This document shows, piece by piece, positions 8,884 to 18,253 of a stretch of 64,000 nucleotides of DNA. This DNA is from Oceanispirochaeta sp. M1 (lineage in GTDB: Bacteria > Spirochaetota > Spirochaetia > DSM-2461): NCBI RefSeq assembly GCF_003346715.1, contig NZ_QQPQ01000011.1, forward strand, positions 100,326-164,325. The letters are read 5' to 3'. The notes below the pieces were generated by a model. That model had not been told where the DNA came from. It was given only the letters and a program-made list of their open reading frames with translations, and made no database searches. Position numbers and translations under genes: made by a program. The first letter of the stretch is position 1, and each line of letters starts with the position of its first letter.

Positions 8884-9876
8884 ATGATATCATTCAAGAA
8901 AGAAAAGTGGATTCCCGTAAGGAAATCTAACCTTAAGTATTACGTAGATATTGATCTCTTTTACAGAAATAAGACCTCAGGAGAGGTTCTTCTCTATAAA
9001 AATGCCGGAATGCATATTACAGATGAAAGGCTGAAGGATAAATCTTATACAGGAGATCTTTATATTCGTCCTGAAGATAAGAGTCGGTGTCTGAGAAATG
9101 TTCACTCCGGTTTCAGTTCAAATCTTGATGAAAGTATGGAAGTGGGAGTAGAAAAGGTGAAGGAAGAGCTTATCAACATAATTGATGAGACTCTCCATGA
9201 ACCCCGTTCCGGTGGTCTTGAAGTTATCCCTGATACCATGGATCTCATTGTTGACAGCTATTCCCGGCAGCCCGATGTTATCAAAAATCTGGCAAAAATA
9301 TCTCACTCTGATTACACAACCACAATACACTCACTGAATGTTATGGCTCTGACCGTAGGATATTGCTTCTACACAAATAAACCCTTTAAAACTACCGTGG
9401 ATTACGGCCTCACAGCCCTGTTTCATGATATTGGAAAAACAGAAATCCCTCAGGATATACTCAGTGCTCCCCGTCCGCTGTCGGATTATGAATTTGATAC
9501 CATGAAATCACACACCCTTCTAGGTGCGGAAATCCTCCAGGCCAATAGTCATGATGTTCACCTGGCCATTCCAGGTGCTCTGGAACATCATGAAAAACTT
9601 GACGGAAGGGGATATCCCCATGGTCAGAAAACTATCTCCGAAATCGGACAGATCCTTGCCATCATAGATTCTTATGAAGCCATCACCAACGATGACAGAC
9701 TCTACCGTTCTGCAATGGAACCTCTGGATGCTCTGGCAGTCTTGAAGGAAGAGGTTGATAAAGAGAGACTAAATAAAAAGATCTTTGAGAATTTTGCTTA
9801 CAGCCTTACTAATTTTTCCGGTGGAAGGGGCGGCAAAACCATACTCAGCAATGGTATGGACTTCCTTAAAGTTTAA
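8884..9876 (+). CDS. HD-GYP domain cyclic-di-GMP phosphodiesterase
   Basis: A 330-residue protein. The N-terminal half (1-125) resembles the DUF3391/PilZ-like cap found before some HD-GYP domains and carries no membrane segment. The C-terminal domain has the first histidine in TTIHSLNV (His149), HDIGK at 181-185 and EHHEKLDGRGYP at 234-245, so metal and GYP residues are all present. HD-GYP proteins hydrolyse cyclic di-GMP to pGpG or GMP and often control motility. No receiver domain is present, so the input probably comes through the N-terminal half. Confidence 0.9.
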   Translation: MISFKKEKWIPVRKSNLKYYVDIDLFYRNKTSGEVLLYKNAGMHITDERLKDKSYTGDLYIRPEDKSRCLRNVHSGFSSNLDESMEVGVEKVKEELINIIDETLHEPRSGGLEVIPDTMDLIVDSYSRQPDVIKNLAKISHSDYTTTIHSLNVMALTVGYCFYTNKPFKTTVDYGLTALFHDIGKTEIPQDILSAPRPLSDYEFDTMKSHTLLGAEILQANSHDVHLAIPGALEHHEKLDGRGYPHGQKTISEIGQILAIIDSYEAITNDDRLYRSAMEPLDALAVLKEEVDKERLNKKIFENFAYSLTNFSGGRGGKTILSNGMDFLKV

Positions 9877-10008
9877 TCCCTCTTAAATATCACTTTTAAA
9901 ATATCAGCAGACAACAGCCAAATTATTGGTTATAATCAGGCTTTCAGTTCAGATACAGATCATCTTAGACTATCTGTTTTTCATAAACAGCGAAGAAGAG
10001 GATACTCA

Positions 10009-10707
10009 ATGAATATACATTTTCTGCAGCATGTGAGTTATGAAAGTTCCGCCTACCTGGAGCAGTGGTTTCGCGATCAGGGTGATAGAATCTCAATCAC
10101 CCGTCTATATCAGAATGATCCTCTTCCCAAAGCAGAAGATGCGGATATTCTTATCGTAATGGGCGGACCCATGGGAGTCGGAGATGAAGCTGAATATCCC
10201 TGGCTCAAGGATGAAAAACTATGTATTCGCTCTTTTATGGATGCCCATAAGAAGGTTATAGGCATCTGCCTCGGGGCTCAGCTTATTGCAGACGTTCTGG
10301 GGGCAAAGGTCTACAGGAGTGAGAACAAAGAGATCGGCTGGTTCCCTGTCTATAAAGTGCAGGGCAGCGGTGAAAGCGCCCTCTCGGATCTGATGCCTCA
10401 GGAGTTTCAGGCCTTTCACTGGCATGGTGATACTTTTGATCTACCTGAAAACTCTGTACATCTCCTTTCAAGCAAGGGCTGCCGTAATCAGGCATTTACT
10501 GTAGAAGATAGAATATTCGCCTTTCAGTTCCATCTTGAAACCACTGAAGAGTCGGCGGCGCTGCTTGTAGAAAACAGCAGGGACGAGCTTACACCCGATT
10601 TCTTTGTGCAGTCAGAGAAGGATATCCTGGTAAACGAAGAGGGTTACGCCGAAATGCATATCCTCCTTGACCGGATTCTGGAGCGGATCAGCGCAACAAT
10701 TTTCTAG
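10009..10707 (+). CDS. Class I glutamine amidotransferase (GMP-synthase-like)
   Basis: A 232-residue stand-alone class I glutamine amidotransferase domain. The nucleophile elbow GICLGAQ holds Cys87, and FHLE supplies the catalytic His175 and Glu177; WHGDTF lies near 138. The triad is complete. Proteins of this type (YfeJ/GMPS-like) often act on gamma-glutamyl compounds or as an ammonia-supplying half of an unknown partner. It is cytosolic and lies 68 bases before a lipoprotein gene. The substrate cannot be read from sequence. Confidence 0.85.
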   Translation: MNIHFLQHVSYESSAYLEQWFRDQGDRISITRLYQNDPLPKAEDADILIVMGGPMGVGDEAEYPWLKDEKLCIRSFMDAHKKVIGICLGAQLIADVLGAKVYRSENKEIGWFPVYKVQGSGESALSDLMPQEFQAFHWHGDTFDLPENSVHLLSSKGCRNQAFTVEDRIFAFQFHLETTEESAALLVENSRDELTPDFFVQSEKDILVNEEGYAEMHILLDRILERISATIF

Positions 10708-10775
10708 ACAGAAACTTCATGAAATCTATATATATTCCGGATGAAGAGTTTGCAGTTATACACTAAGATGCCAGG

Positions 10776-11543
10776 ATGAATAGAAAACAAACAGTTAAAA
10801 CCGGGAGTATATTTCTACTCCTTTCGGCTCTTATTTTCCTCAGCGGATGTATAAGCAGCTCTCATGAGACAGATGAACAGACAATTAGTGCCGGGGAACT
10901 CCAAAACACCATCTGGATAAGCCCTCTCTGCGGCAAACCTGCAGAAGGGCGATACAGCAACGATGGATTCTTTCTGGCGGAAGACGGAACACTTCAGTTT
11001 ATCAATATATTCTCCATGACAGGAGATTCATGGTCCCTTGAGGGAGATGATCTACTGCTCTATTCCCACACTGAGCGTTATCCTGAACCATTGCCTGTGT
11101 CATATCCAATTCGCAAAAAAGATGGGATTGTATCCATCCTTCCGGCAGAGGACGAGCTTGAAATGCTCCCACCTTCGGCACAGGAAATCACTGCAGAACT
11201 TCCCGCAGGACGCTGGGAAATCTCGACCATGCTCAATCCTGAAAGCGCCGCTGCAGATCCTGAGCATCCAGCCTATATTGAAATTGTTAAAGAGGATGAC
11301 GGCTTTGTCAGCATTCAAGGACATGGGGGAGTTAACAACTTTCGCGGAGTTCTCAATTTTGATGAGTTTAAGTGGATGAGCGGCCCCATGATGCGGACTC
11401 TTATGGCCGGACCTGCTCTGGAATATGAAGACCTTTTTATGAGGAATCTTGGCCGGATCAGCCGCTACCTGATGCTGGATGACTATCTCTTTCTCTACGA
11501 AGAGAGTGAGCTTGTTCTGGTGATGCTGAAAGACCAGGGCTGA
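10776..11543 (+). CDS. Lipoprotein, function unknown
   Basis: A 255-residue protein with a signal peptide and lipobox LSGC (cysteine near residue 25), so it should be lipid-anchored. The mature part holds no motif I recognise. WISPLCGKPAEGRYSNDGFF and GDSWSLEGDDLLLYS suggest a small beta-rich fold of the META/lipocalin-like kind, which is a guess. The start codon lacks a strong ribosome site. Confidence 0.65.
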   Translation: MNRKQTVKTGSIFLLLSALIFLSGCISSSHETDEQTISAGELQNTIWISPLCGKPAEGRYSNDGFFLAEDGTLQFINIFSMTGDSWSLEGDDLLLYSHTERYPEPLPVSYPIRKKDGIVSILPAEDELEMLPPSAQEITAELPAGRWEISTMLNPESAAADPEHPAYIEIVKEDDGFVSIQGHGGVNNFRGVLNFDEFKWMSGPMMRTLMAGPALEYEDLFMRNLGRISRYLMLDDYLFLYEESELVLVMLKDQG

Positions 11544-11587
11544 CAGTTCCGGGTCCCCCGGCTGCCTCCCTGCATTGAAATATACGG

Positions 11588-11604
11588 CGGTTTATGATAA
11601 ACCG
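11588..11604. promoter_or_regulatory. Perfect inverted repeat upstream of proA
   Basis: CGGTTTA-TGA-TAAACCG, a 7-bp perfect stem or operator, lies 45 bases before proA, between a TTGAAA at 11575 and a TAATAT near 11613. It may be an operator or a weak terminator for the lipoprotein gene; no T-run follows. Confidence 0.4.
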
Positions 11605-11648
11605 TCTAAAAGTAATATGATTTAATATTCACCGACGGGGAGTAACTC

Positions 11649-12944
11649 ATGACCATCGTGGAAAGGGCCCAGGCAGCCCGTAACGCATCTTTTTCTCTGG
11701 CAACTGTATCGTCAGATACTAAAAATCAGGCACTTGAGGCCATGGCCGCAGCCCTGGAATCCAGAAAAGAAGAAATTATCCGAATCAATACAGAAGATTA
11801 CGAACGGAGTGTCAGCGAAAATCTTGCAGGCCCTTTACTAAAACGGCTCAAATTTGATTCAGATAAAATATCTCAGGTCATTGAGGGAATCAGAAGCCTT
11901 ATCTCCATGGAAGATCCTGTGGGTGAATGTAAAATGGCAAAAGAGCTGGAGCCCGGGCTGGATCTTTACCGCATCAGCTGTCCAATCGGTGTAACGGGAA
12001 TCATTTTTGAATCCCGTCCTGATGCTCTGGTGCAGATATCTTCACTCTGTCTTAAAAGCGGCAATGCTGTCCTTTTGAAGGGAGGGTCAGAAGCCTCGGG
12101 AACAAACCGTATCCTGGCCTCTGTTATCGCCGAAGCCACTGAAAAAGCGGGAATCCCTTCAGGATGGATACAGCTGGTTGAAACAAGGGCTGATGTTAAT
12201 GAAATGTTTGGTCTCAACGAGTATATTGACCTCCTTATTCCCCGGGGCTCCAATGCATTTGTAAAGTACATTATGGAAAACTCAAGTATACCCGTACTCG
12301 GTCATTCCGACGGAATCTGTCATATCTATATTCACAGCGATGCCGATCCTGAAAAGGTGAATCCCATTGTTGTGGATTCTAAAACGCAATATGTAGCCGC
12401 CTGTAATTCAGTCGAAACTCTATTAGTGCATAAAGATAAGGCCGCAGAAGTCCTTCCAGGCCTAAAAAAGGCTTTGGAAGAGAAAAATGTGGAGCTTGTA
12501 GGCTGTGAACGAAGCCGCAGGGTTATAGATATTGATCCGGCCACAGATGAAGACTGGGCTACAGAGTATGTGGATTACAAGCTCTCCATCAAAGTAGTTG
12601 ATGATTTTGATGAGGCCGTGACTCATATCAACCGCTATGGCTCCGGTCACACCGAAGCCATACTGACTGAAGACGAGAGGAGGGCCTCCGACTTTATGGC
12701 AAGAGTTGATGCTTCATCCGTATTCTGGAACTGTTCCACACGATTCAGTGATGGATTCCGCTACGGTTTCGGCGCCGAGATCGGAATAAGCACCAGTAAA
12801 ATTCACGCCCGCGGTCCTGTGGGGATGGAAGGACTGATGATCTATAAATACAAACTCCTGGGAAAGGGGCAGACTGTTGCCTCCTTTTCTTCAGGAGAGA
12901 AGACATTCACACATAAGGATATAAAGGGCAGCTGTCCGCTATAA
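11649..12944 (+). CDS. proA: Gamma-glutamyl phosphate reductase ProA
   Basis: A 431-residue member of the aldehyde dehydrogenase superfamily, of usual ProA length. It reduces gamma-glutamyl phosphate to glutamate semialdehyde with NADPH in proline synthesis. PIGVTGIIFESRPDALVQI (about 115-133), LLKGGSEA and the catalytic-cysteine region YVAACNSVETLLVH (Cys about 252) are typical, as is RGPVGMEGL near the end. GGGGAG precedes the ATG. No proB or proC is adjacent. The flavin-reductase-like gene follows 12 bases after the stop. Confidence 0.95.
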   Translation: MTIVERAQAARNASFSLATVSSDTKNQALEAMAAALESRKEEIIRINTEDYERSVSENLAGPLLKRLKFDSDKISQVIEGIRSLISMEDPVGECKMAKELEPGLDLYRISCPIGVTGIIFESRPDALVQISSLCLKSGNAVLLKGGSEASGTNRILASVIAEATEKAGIPSGWIQLVETRADVNEMFGLNEYIDLLIPRGSNAFVKYIMENSSIPVLGHSDGICHIYIHSDADPEKVNPIVVDSKTQYVAACNSVETLLVHKDKAAEVLPGLKKALEEKNVELVGCERSRRVIDIDPATDEDWATEYVDYKLSIKVVDDFDEAVTHINRYGSGHTEAILTEDERRASDFMARVDASSVFWNCSTRFSDGFRYGFGAEIGISTSKIHARGPVGMEGLMIYKYKLLGKGQTVASFSSGEKTFTHKDIKGSCPL

Positions 12945-12956
12945 AAGGAATACACA

Positions 12957-13484
12957 ATGAAAAGAGAGAATATTGATATTAAAAAGCTGTATATAAATCC
13001 CCTTTCATTCTGGAAAGACAAGTGTCTCCTTCTCTGTGCAGGTGACCTGGAAAAGGGTGACTACAACGCCATGACCGTTGCCTGGGGCAGTATGGGTGTC
13101 ATGTGGCACAAACCCTTTACACAGATCGTTGTGCGCCCTGGACGCTATACCTACGAGTTTATGGAGAAGTATCCTGACTGGACAGTCTCTGTACTCCCCG
13201 AATCATACAGATCCGACATAACTCTCATGGGATTAAAATCCGGTAGAGAGATGGATAAGATTGCCGAAAGCGGTCTTACTCTCTGTGGTTCTGCCAAGAT
13301 CGGAGCCCCCGCATTTGAAGAGGCCGAGTTGATTCTGGAATGCCGCACCATGTTCCGGGATGTGATGAAGCCTGAATCTTTTGTTGATCAGAGTCTTGAT
13401 AAAAATTATCCCCAAAAGGATTACCATATTATCTACTATGGTGAGATCCTCAATGCACAGGGGACTGACGATTATAGTTCCTGA
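12957..13484 (+). CDS. Flavin reductase-like (FMN-binding split-barrel) protein
   Basis: A 175-residue cytosolic protein of the flavin reductase/FMN-binding split-barrel family. NAMTVAWGSMGVMWHKP (about 37-53) matches the flavin-contacting region and QIVVRPGRYTYEFM follows. It is 12 bases downstream of proA and ends at a terminator, so the two share a transcript. Substrate is unknown; a protein of this family may supply reduced flavin or act as a flavoprotein itself. Confidence 0.78.
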   Translation: MKRENIDIKKLYINPLSFWKDKCLLLCAGDLEKGDYNAMTVAWGSMGVMWHKPFTQIVVRPGRYTYEFMEKYPDWTVSVLPESYRSDITLMGLKSGREMDKIAESGLTLCGSAKIGAPAFEEAELILECRTMFRDVMKPESFVDQSLDKNYPQKDYHIIYYGEILNAQGTDDYSS

Positions 13485-13512
13485 TCAAACACAACGGGTC
13501 CTATGATCAATA

Positions 13513-13552
13513 CAGGAACTGGGAATACAATTTTCCCGCTTCCGGTTTTTTT
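13513..13552 (+). terminator. Rho-independent terminator after the proA pair
   Basis: A stem of GGAA-ct-GGGAA with TTCCC-gc-TTCC, then seven T residues (13546-13552), 29 bases after the stop of the flavin-reductase-like gene. Confidence 0.75.
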
Positions 13553-13553
13553 A

Positions 13554-13582
13554 TTGAAATATTGGTGAACATGACTTACTAT
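13554..13582 (+). promoter_or_regulatory. Sigma-70 promoter of the galK-like/surE gene chain
   Basis: TTGAAA (13554-13559), exactly 17 bases, then TACTAT (13577-13582), located 37 bases before the ATG and directly after the upstream terminator. Confidence 0.7.
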
Positions 13583-13618
13583 GAAAGTGGGTTTTAACAT
13601 CAAAAATCAAGGCTGAAC

Positions 13619-14773
13619 ATGGAAGATTTGCATACCCTTCATATGAGTATTTACGGTAAGACAGCAGACGTTTCCGTCCGGGTTCCCGGTAAATTGAACC
13701 TTATGGGGGAACACACGGAGTACTTTGAAGGTCTCGTCCTTGCTGTAGCTGTAAACAGGTTTCTCGAAGTATCAATTTCCGAAAGGGAAGATAATTCGCT
13801 GCGTGTTTACTCAGCTAATTATGACGAAAGAAAAAAATCCTCACTTTCAGGTCTGAAGTATAAGAGGGAAGACCGCTGGGCCAATTATGTAAAAGGTGCT
13901 GTAGCCGTAATGCTGCAGCTCGGCTGTCCGCTTAAAGGCCTTGATATCACCATAAACAGTGAAATTCCCGAGCAGGTAGGTCTAGGTTCTTCTTCAGCCC
14001 TTACGCTGGCCCTGGTTTCGGCACTTAAAAAACTCTACGATTTTGATATTTCAGACATTCAGCTGGTAGAGTCTGCGAGACTTTCGGAGCTGAAGTTTAT
14101 GCAGAAAGATCCCGGCCTTGCAGCCTGTGCCGTCTCCTATTTCGGCAAAGAGGATAAGGCTCTTCTTATCGATACAAAGACCATGGATATCTCCTATATC
14201 AGTATAAATTTCAATCCTATTGTGCTCCTTGCCACCGATTCCAATGTTCCCAACGGCAGCGGATACGGTGAAGTGGATGACCTGAGACAGGATTTTGATG
14301 AGTGCAAGGGGTATCTGAGTAAATCAGACAGACATATTACTCTGAGAGACATCACTGTTCAGGATATTCGCAGTGATCTGGAGCAGATGCCGGAGCATAT
14401 CCGGCGCAGAGCCATACACATAATTGAAGAGAACCTGAGAGTGAAAGAGATGAAACACGCTCTTGAGACCGAAGATCTCACCACAGCAGGGAAACTGATG
14501 TACCGCTCTCATGAAAGTCTGAGGGATATGCTTGAAATATCCTGTCCGGAGCTGGACTGGCTGGTGAAAAGAGCCTTCGAAACCCACGGTGTTATGGGTT
14601 CCAGGATGGTGGGCAACGGTTTCGGCGGCTGTACAATTAACCTGATAAATGTTAATAATATTCCATTGTATGATGAACATCTTGAAGAGTATGACAGGAT
14701 TTTCGGCTTCAAGGCTGTATATTTCATCTGCACCCCGGTATCAGGACTTAAAGCACTACAGGGTAAAGAGTAA
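13619..14773 (+). CDS. Galactokinase-like GHMP kinase with altered active site
   Basis: A 384-residue protein of galactokinase length. Motif 1 reads PGKLNLMGEHTEY (23-35), with Glu34 where galactokinases have the sugar-binding Asp. The phosphate loop PEQVGLGSSSA (117-127) and motif 3 GNGFGGCTINL are intact. In a gapless comparison with remembered E. coli GalK, anchored on FGKEDKALLID here and LGKKDHALLID there, the GIMDQ motif reads GLAAC (166-170). The catalytic Asp is therefore Ala169 and the next Gln is Cys170. ATP binding looks retained; galactose phosphorylation is doubtful. It heads a chain with surE six bases downstream. It may be an enzyme with another substrate or a sensor. Confidence 0.8.
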   Translation: MEDLHTLHMSIYGKTADVSVRVPGKLNLMGEHTEYFEGLVLAVAVNRFLEVSISEREDNSLRVYSANYDERKKSSLSGLKYKREDRWANYVKGAVAVMLQLGCPLKGLDITINSEIPEQVGLGSSSALTLALVSALKKLYDFDISDIQLVESARLSELKFMQKDPGLAACAVSYFGKEDKALLIDTKTMDISYISINFNPIVLLATDSNVPNGSGYGEVDDLRQDFDECKGYLSKSDRHITLRDITVQDIRSDLEQMPEHIRRRAIHIIEENLRVKEMKHALETEDLTTAGKLMYRSHESLRDMLEISCPELDWLVKRAFETHGVMGSRMVGNGFGGCTINLINVNNIPLYDEHLEEYDRIFGFKAVYFICTPVSGLKALQGKE

Positions 14774-14779
14774 AACTAC

Positions 14780-15535
14780 ATGAAAATATTGATTACAAAC
14801 GATGACGGGATACAGAGTCCCGGAATCCTCAGTCTCAGGGATGTTCTCTCCAGAAAACATGATGTCTGGATTATGGCACCCGACGGTGACCGCAGTGGAT
14901 TTTCACAATCAATTACACTGCGTGATCCCGTTAAAATAGTTAAGAAAGATGAGAGAATGTACAGCTGTTCCGGCACACCTGTAGACTGCGTTGTCTACGG
15001 ATATAGCAACTTCCTTGCTAAGGATTTCGATATAGTTCTTTCGGGGATAAATATCGGGCCGAACCTGGGTACGGATATCCTTTATTCCGGTACTGCCGCA
15101 GCTGCAAGACAGGGTGCATTAAAGAATCTACCCTCCATCGCGCTCTCTCTTAATCAGTTTGAAGGCCCCTTTAATTTTGAAGTGGTTTCCGAATATCTTC
15201 TTGAAAGACTTGAAGATCTGGTATCCCTCTGGGATGACAGTTGTTTTCTGAATATGAACTTCCCCCCTGAAATGGATAAAAATACAGAAATGAAATGGTG
15301 TACGCCTGCTGTACGTACCTACCGGGATGAAGTTGTTCAGTTTTCCGCTCCCCGGGAGCCAAACAGTACTTACTGTCTCCTGAAAGGAAATCTTATCCAT
15401 TCTGTCGAAGAGGAAGGCACAGATGCTTTGGCTGTACATTCCGGTTATGTCGCCATATCCGCCATCCGTCTCTCACCTTCAATCGTGACCCATATAGGGA
15501 AAGTACCGGAAAAGGTAGGTATCTGCTGCAGATGA
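14780..15535 (+). CDS. surE: 5'-nucleotidase SurE
   Basis: A 251-residue SurE, a metal-dependent 5'(3')-nucleotidase/polyphosphatase. The metal-binding start MKILITNDDGIQSPG carries Asp8 and Asp9; GDRSGFSQSIT near 34 and SGINIGPNLGTDILYSGT near 88 are the other conserved blocks. It starts six bases after the GHMP-kinase-like gene and overlaps the TPR gene by 4 bp (ATGA), so these three are probably one transcript. Confidence 0.95.
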   Translation: MKILITNDDGIQSPGILSLRDVLSRKHDVWIMAPDGDRSGFSQSITLRDPVKIVKKDERMYSCSGTPVDCVVYGYSNFLAKDFDIVLSGINIGPNLGTDILYSGTAAAARQGALKNLPSIALSLNQFEGPFNFEVVSEYLLERLEDLVSLWDDSCFLNMNFPPEMDKNTEMKWCTPAVRTYRDEVVQFSAPREPNSTYCLLKGNLIHSVEEEGTDALAVHSGYVAISAIRLSPSIVTHIGKVPEKVGICCR

Positions 15536-16203
15536 CTTTTCGGGAAGACGGACTCAATCTGTACAACAACGGTCTTTACCAGGAAGCCCTCGATGCTCTT
15601 TTATCAGAGGATATCGATCCGGTGGAAGACCCCGAACTGGCCTATCTCATGGGCCTTTGCTATACCCGGCTGGAAGAATATAAAGAAGCTGTTTTCTATC
15701 TTGAAAAATCAGCCGAAAGGGATAATTCCCTTATTAGAATCTACCAGTCCCGCATGGTACTAAGCTATGTATACAATGTTACTAAAAATTATATGGGTGC
15801 CGAAAAACAGTTATTGAAGATAATCAATGACGGATTTGAATCCTGTCAGATCTATACATCTTTAGGCTACTCACTCTGGAATCAGAAAAAGGTTAAGGAG
15901 AGTATTGATTACCTCTCCCGATCCCTCGAAATGGACTCTGATAATTCAAATACCCTCAATTCCATGGGTTATATCATGGCAGAAGAGGGGATCAATCCGG
16001 AAAAGGCTGTGGAGTACTGCCGTAAGGCTCTTTCAGTACAGCCGAAAAACGGTAACTACATGGATTCTCTGGCATGGGCATTGTTCCGCTGCGGTAAAAC
16101 TGATGAAGCCAGGGATTATCTGGAAAAGGCTATGAAGGCGGGGGCTGATAAAAAGGTCTGCCGGAAACACCTTCACCTGATTGAACAGTATGATAAGTTT
16201 TAG
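15532..16203 (+). CDS. Tetratricopeptide repeat protein
   Basis: A 223-residue soluble protein made of about six TPR units; ALDALLSEDIDPVEDPELAYLMGLCYTRL is broken across units and SYSLWNQKKVKESIDYLSRSL is a clear one. The last unit resembles the penultimate TPR of Sel1/PilF-like proteins (NSMGYIMAEEGINPEKAVEYC). No signal peptide. Coupled to surE through an ATGA overlap. Probably a protein-interaction scaffold; partner unknown. Confidence 0.82.
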   Translation: MTFREDGLNLYNNGLYQEALDALLSEDIDPVEDPELAYLMGLCYTRLEEYKEAVFYLEKSAERDNSLIRIYQSRMVLSYVYNVTKNYMGAEKQLLKIINDGFESCQIYTSLGYSLWNQKKVKESIDYLSRSLEMDSDNSNTLNSMGYIMAEEGINPEKAVEYCRKALSVQPKNGNYMDSLAWALFRCGKTDEARDYLEKAMKAGADKKVCRKHLHLIEQYDKF

Positions 16204-18253
16204 AAATAAACACAGCGGATTCTTTCTCACAGTATTTCTCCTGATTGGGGCTCTCCTTCCTTCGATGCTGAGTGCTCAGCAGAATGAAGTTTCAGACTCC
16301 GTTGCCATCCGGGCAGCCGAAGAGCTTCGCTGGGGAGTAGTTTCCTATCATCAGGGCTTGTATAACAAGGCCGTCCTCTCACTTGAAAAATCACTTGCCC
16401 TGGAGGCGGATAACGATTTAACCCGCTTCTGGCTGGGACGAAGTTATTATCAGTCAGGCTTTGAAGAAGCCGCTCTGAATGAGTGGGAAAATCTTATTTC
16501 TGCCGGTAAAGCCGGATCAACCCTGTTGAGTTTTGTAGAAATTATCACAGACAGGCGGGGGCTGGCCAGAGAGCTTAAGTCCAACGGCCGTCTTGTTGAA
16601 CTTTTTGAAATACCGAGAGAGCAGGGGGGGATCAATTATTATGATCGTCCCGTCTCTGTTGCAGCCTCTCCCCAGAGGGACGGCAGTTTCTATCTTCTTT
16701 CCTATCTGAACGGCAATCTGATCAGAATCACCACTGCTGGCCGCATTCACCATGTTCTGGCCGGGGGAATGCTCGGATTTGACAGACCCTGGGATATTGC
16801 TTTTCTGCCGGATGACAAGCTTCTGATCTCAGAGTACGGATCAGACCAGATTTCGGTCTGTAATTCAGATGGATTCAGAATCAGAACCATCGGCAGCACA
16901 GGTACTCAGCCCGGAGAACTTCTGGGACCCCAGTACCTGGCAGTTTCATCGGATGGGTATATCTATGTCTCCGAGTGGGGTAACAGAAGAGTCAGCAAGT
17001 TTAATATTGATGGTGAGTATATTCTCAGTTTTGGTCAGAAACGCTCAGATTTTGCAGGAATGCGTGGTCCCAGCGGTATTGCCATCAGAAATGGTTATGT
17101 TTATGCAGCCGATTCCAACACTGCCAGAATTGAAGTCTTTGATGAGAGTGGTAATTATATAAAAACTCTGATCCGTGAAGGACTCAAGTCTCCGGAAGGT
17201 CTCCTTTTTACCTCTGACAGCACACTCCTTATTGCCGATGCAGGGCAGATCATGGTCTATGATCTTAAGGATGATGTACTTTCAGTCTCTTCCGATCTGG
17301 GAGGTAAGGGTAAAAGGATCATCAGTATCTGTCAGGATGAGAACGGAAACATTATTTCCGCCGACTTTGACAAGAACTCCGTATCGGTCATGACCGATAT
17401 TTCCACCCTCTATGCAGGACTGTTTTTGAGAGTAAACCGTATTGTGACCGATGAGTATCCCAATGTTCATGTGGATTTCACTGTAGAAGACCGTTGGGGT
17501 AAGCCCGTTGTGGGCCTTGATAAGCTTAACTTCTTTATCCGTGAAAAAGACCGTAATATTGAAAACTTTGAACTGACTTACAGCGGTTATAACAACAGGG
17601 ATCTCGCCCTGTCTGTAGTCGTTGATAAGAATGTCCGTCTCCAGGAGCAGGATGAAGTGATGCGTGACGGAGTACGGGACCTTTTTCGTAATCTTCAGGC
17701 AGGTGATGAACACTATCTGATAGGTGCCATGGATGCTCCGCAGCTCATAGCTGAATCCGGAGACAACACCCTGGATGCATTGAAGAGACTGATGAATGGA
17801 TGGAGCTCTGAGAGCGATGTGGCCTCGGCCCTGCGGCTGGGTGCCTCACATCTTCTTCCCGGACGTAAACGGAAGGCTCTGGTCTTTCTGACAGACGGCA
17901 GGATTCATCCTGACACATTTATCCACTACGGTCTTCAGGACATGGCGCAGTACATGAAGAATAACGGCATTCGCTTTTATCCGGTTTATCTGGAACCCGA
18001 TATGAAAAACGATGAGCTTGACTATATTGCCAGGGAGACAGGTGGTTCCAGCCAGTATCTTTTCCAGCCCCGGGGAATCCTTCCCCTTCTGGAACAGGTA
18101 AGAGAGGATGTTAACGGTTTTTATACCCTGAGTTATGATTCTCTGGCCTACACTGATTTCGGCCGGGCCTATATTCCCCTGTCTCTGGAAGTGAACTTTG
18201 TCCGTAAGAGCGGGCGGGATGAAATGGGATTCTACGCACCCCTTGAGTACTAA
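16190..18253 (+). CDS. Exported TPR-NHL-VWA protein
   Basis: I take the ATG at 16190; an in-frame TTG lies at 16181. The product of about 687 residues has a signal peptide (ending MLSAQQNE), two TPR-like units (about 45-115), an NHL/six-bladed propeller region (about 150-400; FDRPWDIAFLPDDKLLISEYG, LLGPQYLAVSSDGYIYVSEWG shown here in parts) and a C-terminal von Willebrand A domain (about 440-640; VFLTDGRIHPDTF). The VWA metal site is degenerate: VVVDKNVRL stands where DxSxS is expected. It overlaps the TPR gene by 14 bp. Likely a periplasmic interaction protein of the cell envelope. Confidence 0.78.
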   Translation: MISFRNKHSGFFLTVFLLIGALLPSMLSAQQNEVSDSVAIRAAEELRWGVVSYHQGLYNKAVLSLEKSLALEADNDLTRFWLGRSYYQSGFEEAALNEWENLISAGKAGSTLLSFVEIITDRRGLARELKSNGRLVELFEIPREQGGINYYDRPVSVAASPQRDGSFYLLSYLNGNLIRITTAGRIHHVLAGGMLGFDRPWDIAFLPDDKLLISEYGSDQISVCNSDGFRIRTIGSTGTQPGELLGPQYLAVSSDGYIYVSEWGNRRVSKFNIDGEYILSFGQKRSDFAGMRGPSGIAIRNGYVYAADSNTARIEVFDESGNYIKTLIREGLKSPEGLLFTSDSTLLIADAGQIMVYDLKDDVLSVSSDLGGKGKRIISICQDENGNIISADFDKNSVSVMTDISTLYAGLFLRVNRIVTDEYPNVHVDFTVEDRWGKPVVGLDKLNFFIREKDRNIENFELTYSGYNNRDLALSVVVDKNVRLQEQDEVMRDGVRDLFRNLQAGDEHYLIGAMDAPQLIAESGDNTLDALKRLMNGWSSESDVASALRLGASHLLPGRKRKALVFLTDGRIHPDTFIHYGLQDMAQYMKNNGIRFYPVYLEPDMKNDELDYIARETGGSSQYLFQPRGILPLLEQVREDVNGFYTLSYDSLAYTDFGRAYIPLSLEVNFVRKSGRDEMGFYAPLEY

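Noticed and set aside
13619..14773. Leloir galactose operon
   Set aside because: No galT, galE or galactose transporter nearby, and the catalytic Asp is missing.
17282..17713. 143-codon minus-strand frame inside the NHL/VWA gene
   Set aside because: Shadow of the plus-strand gene, with no recognisable domain or start signal.
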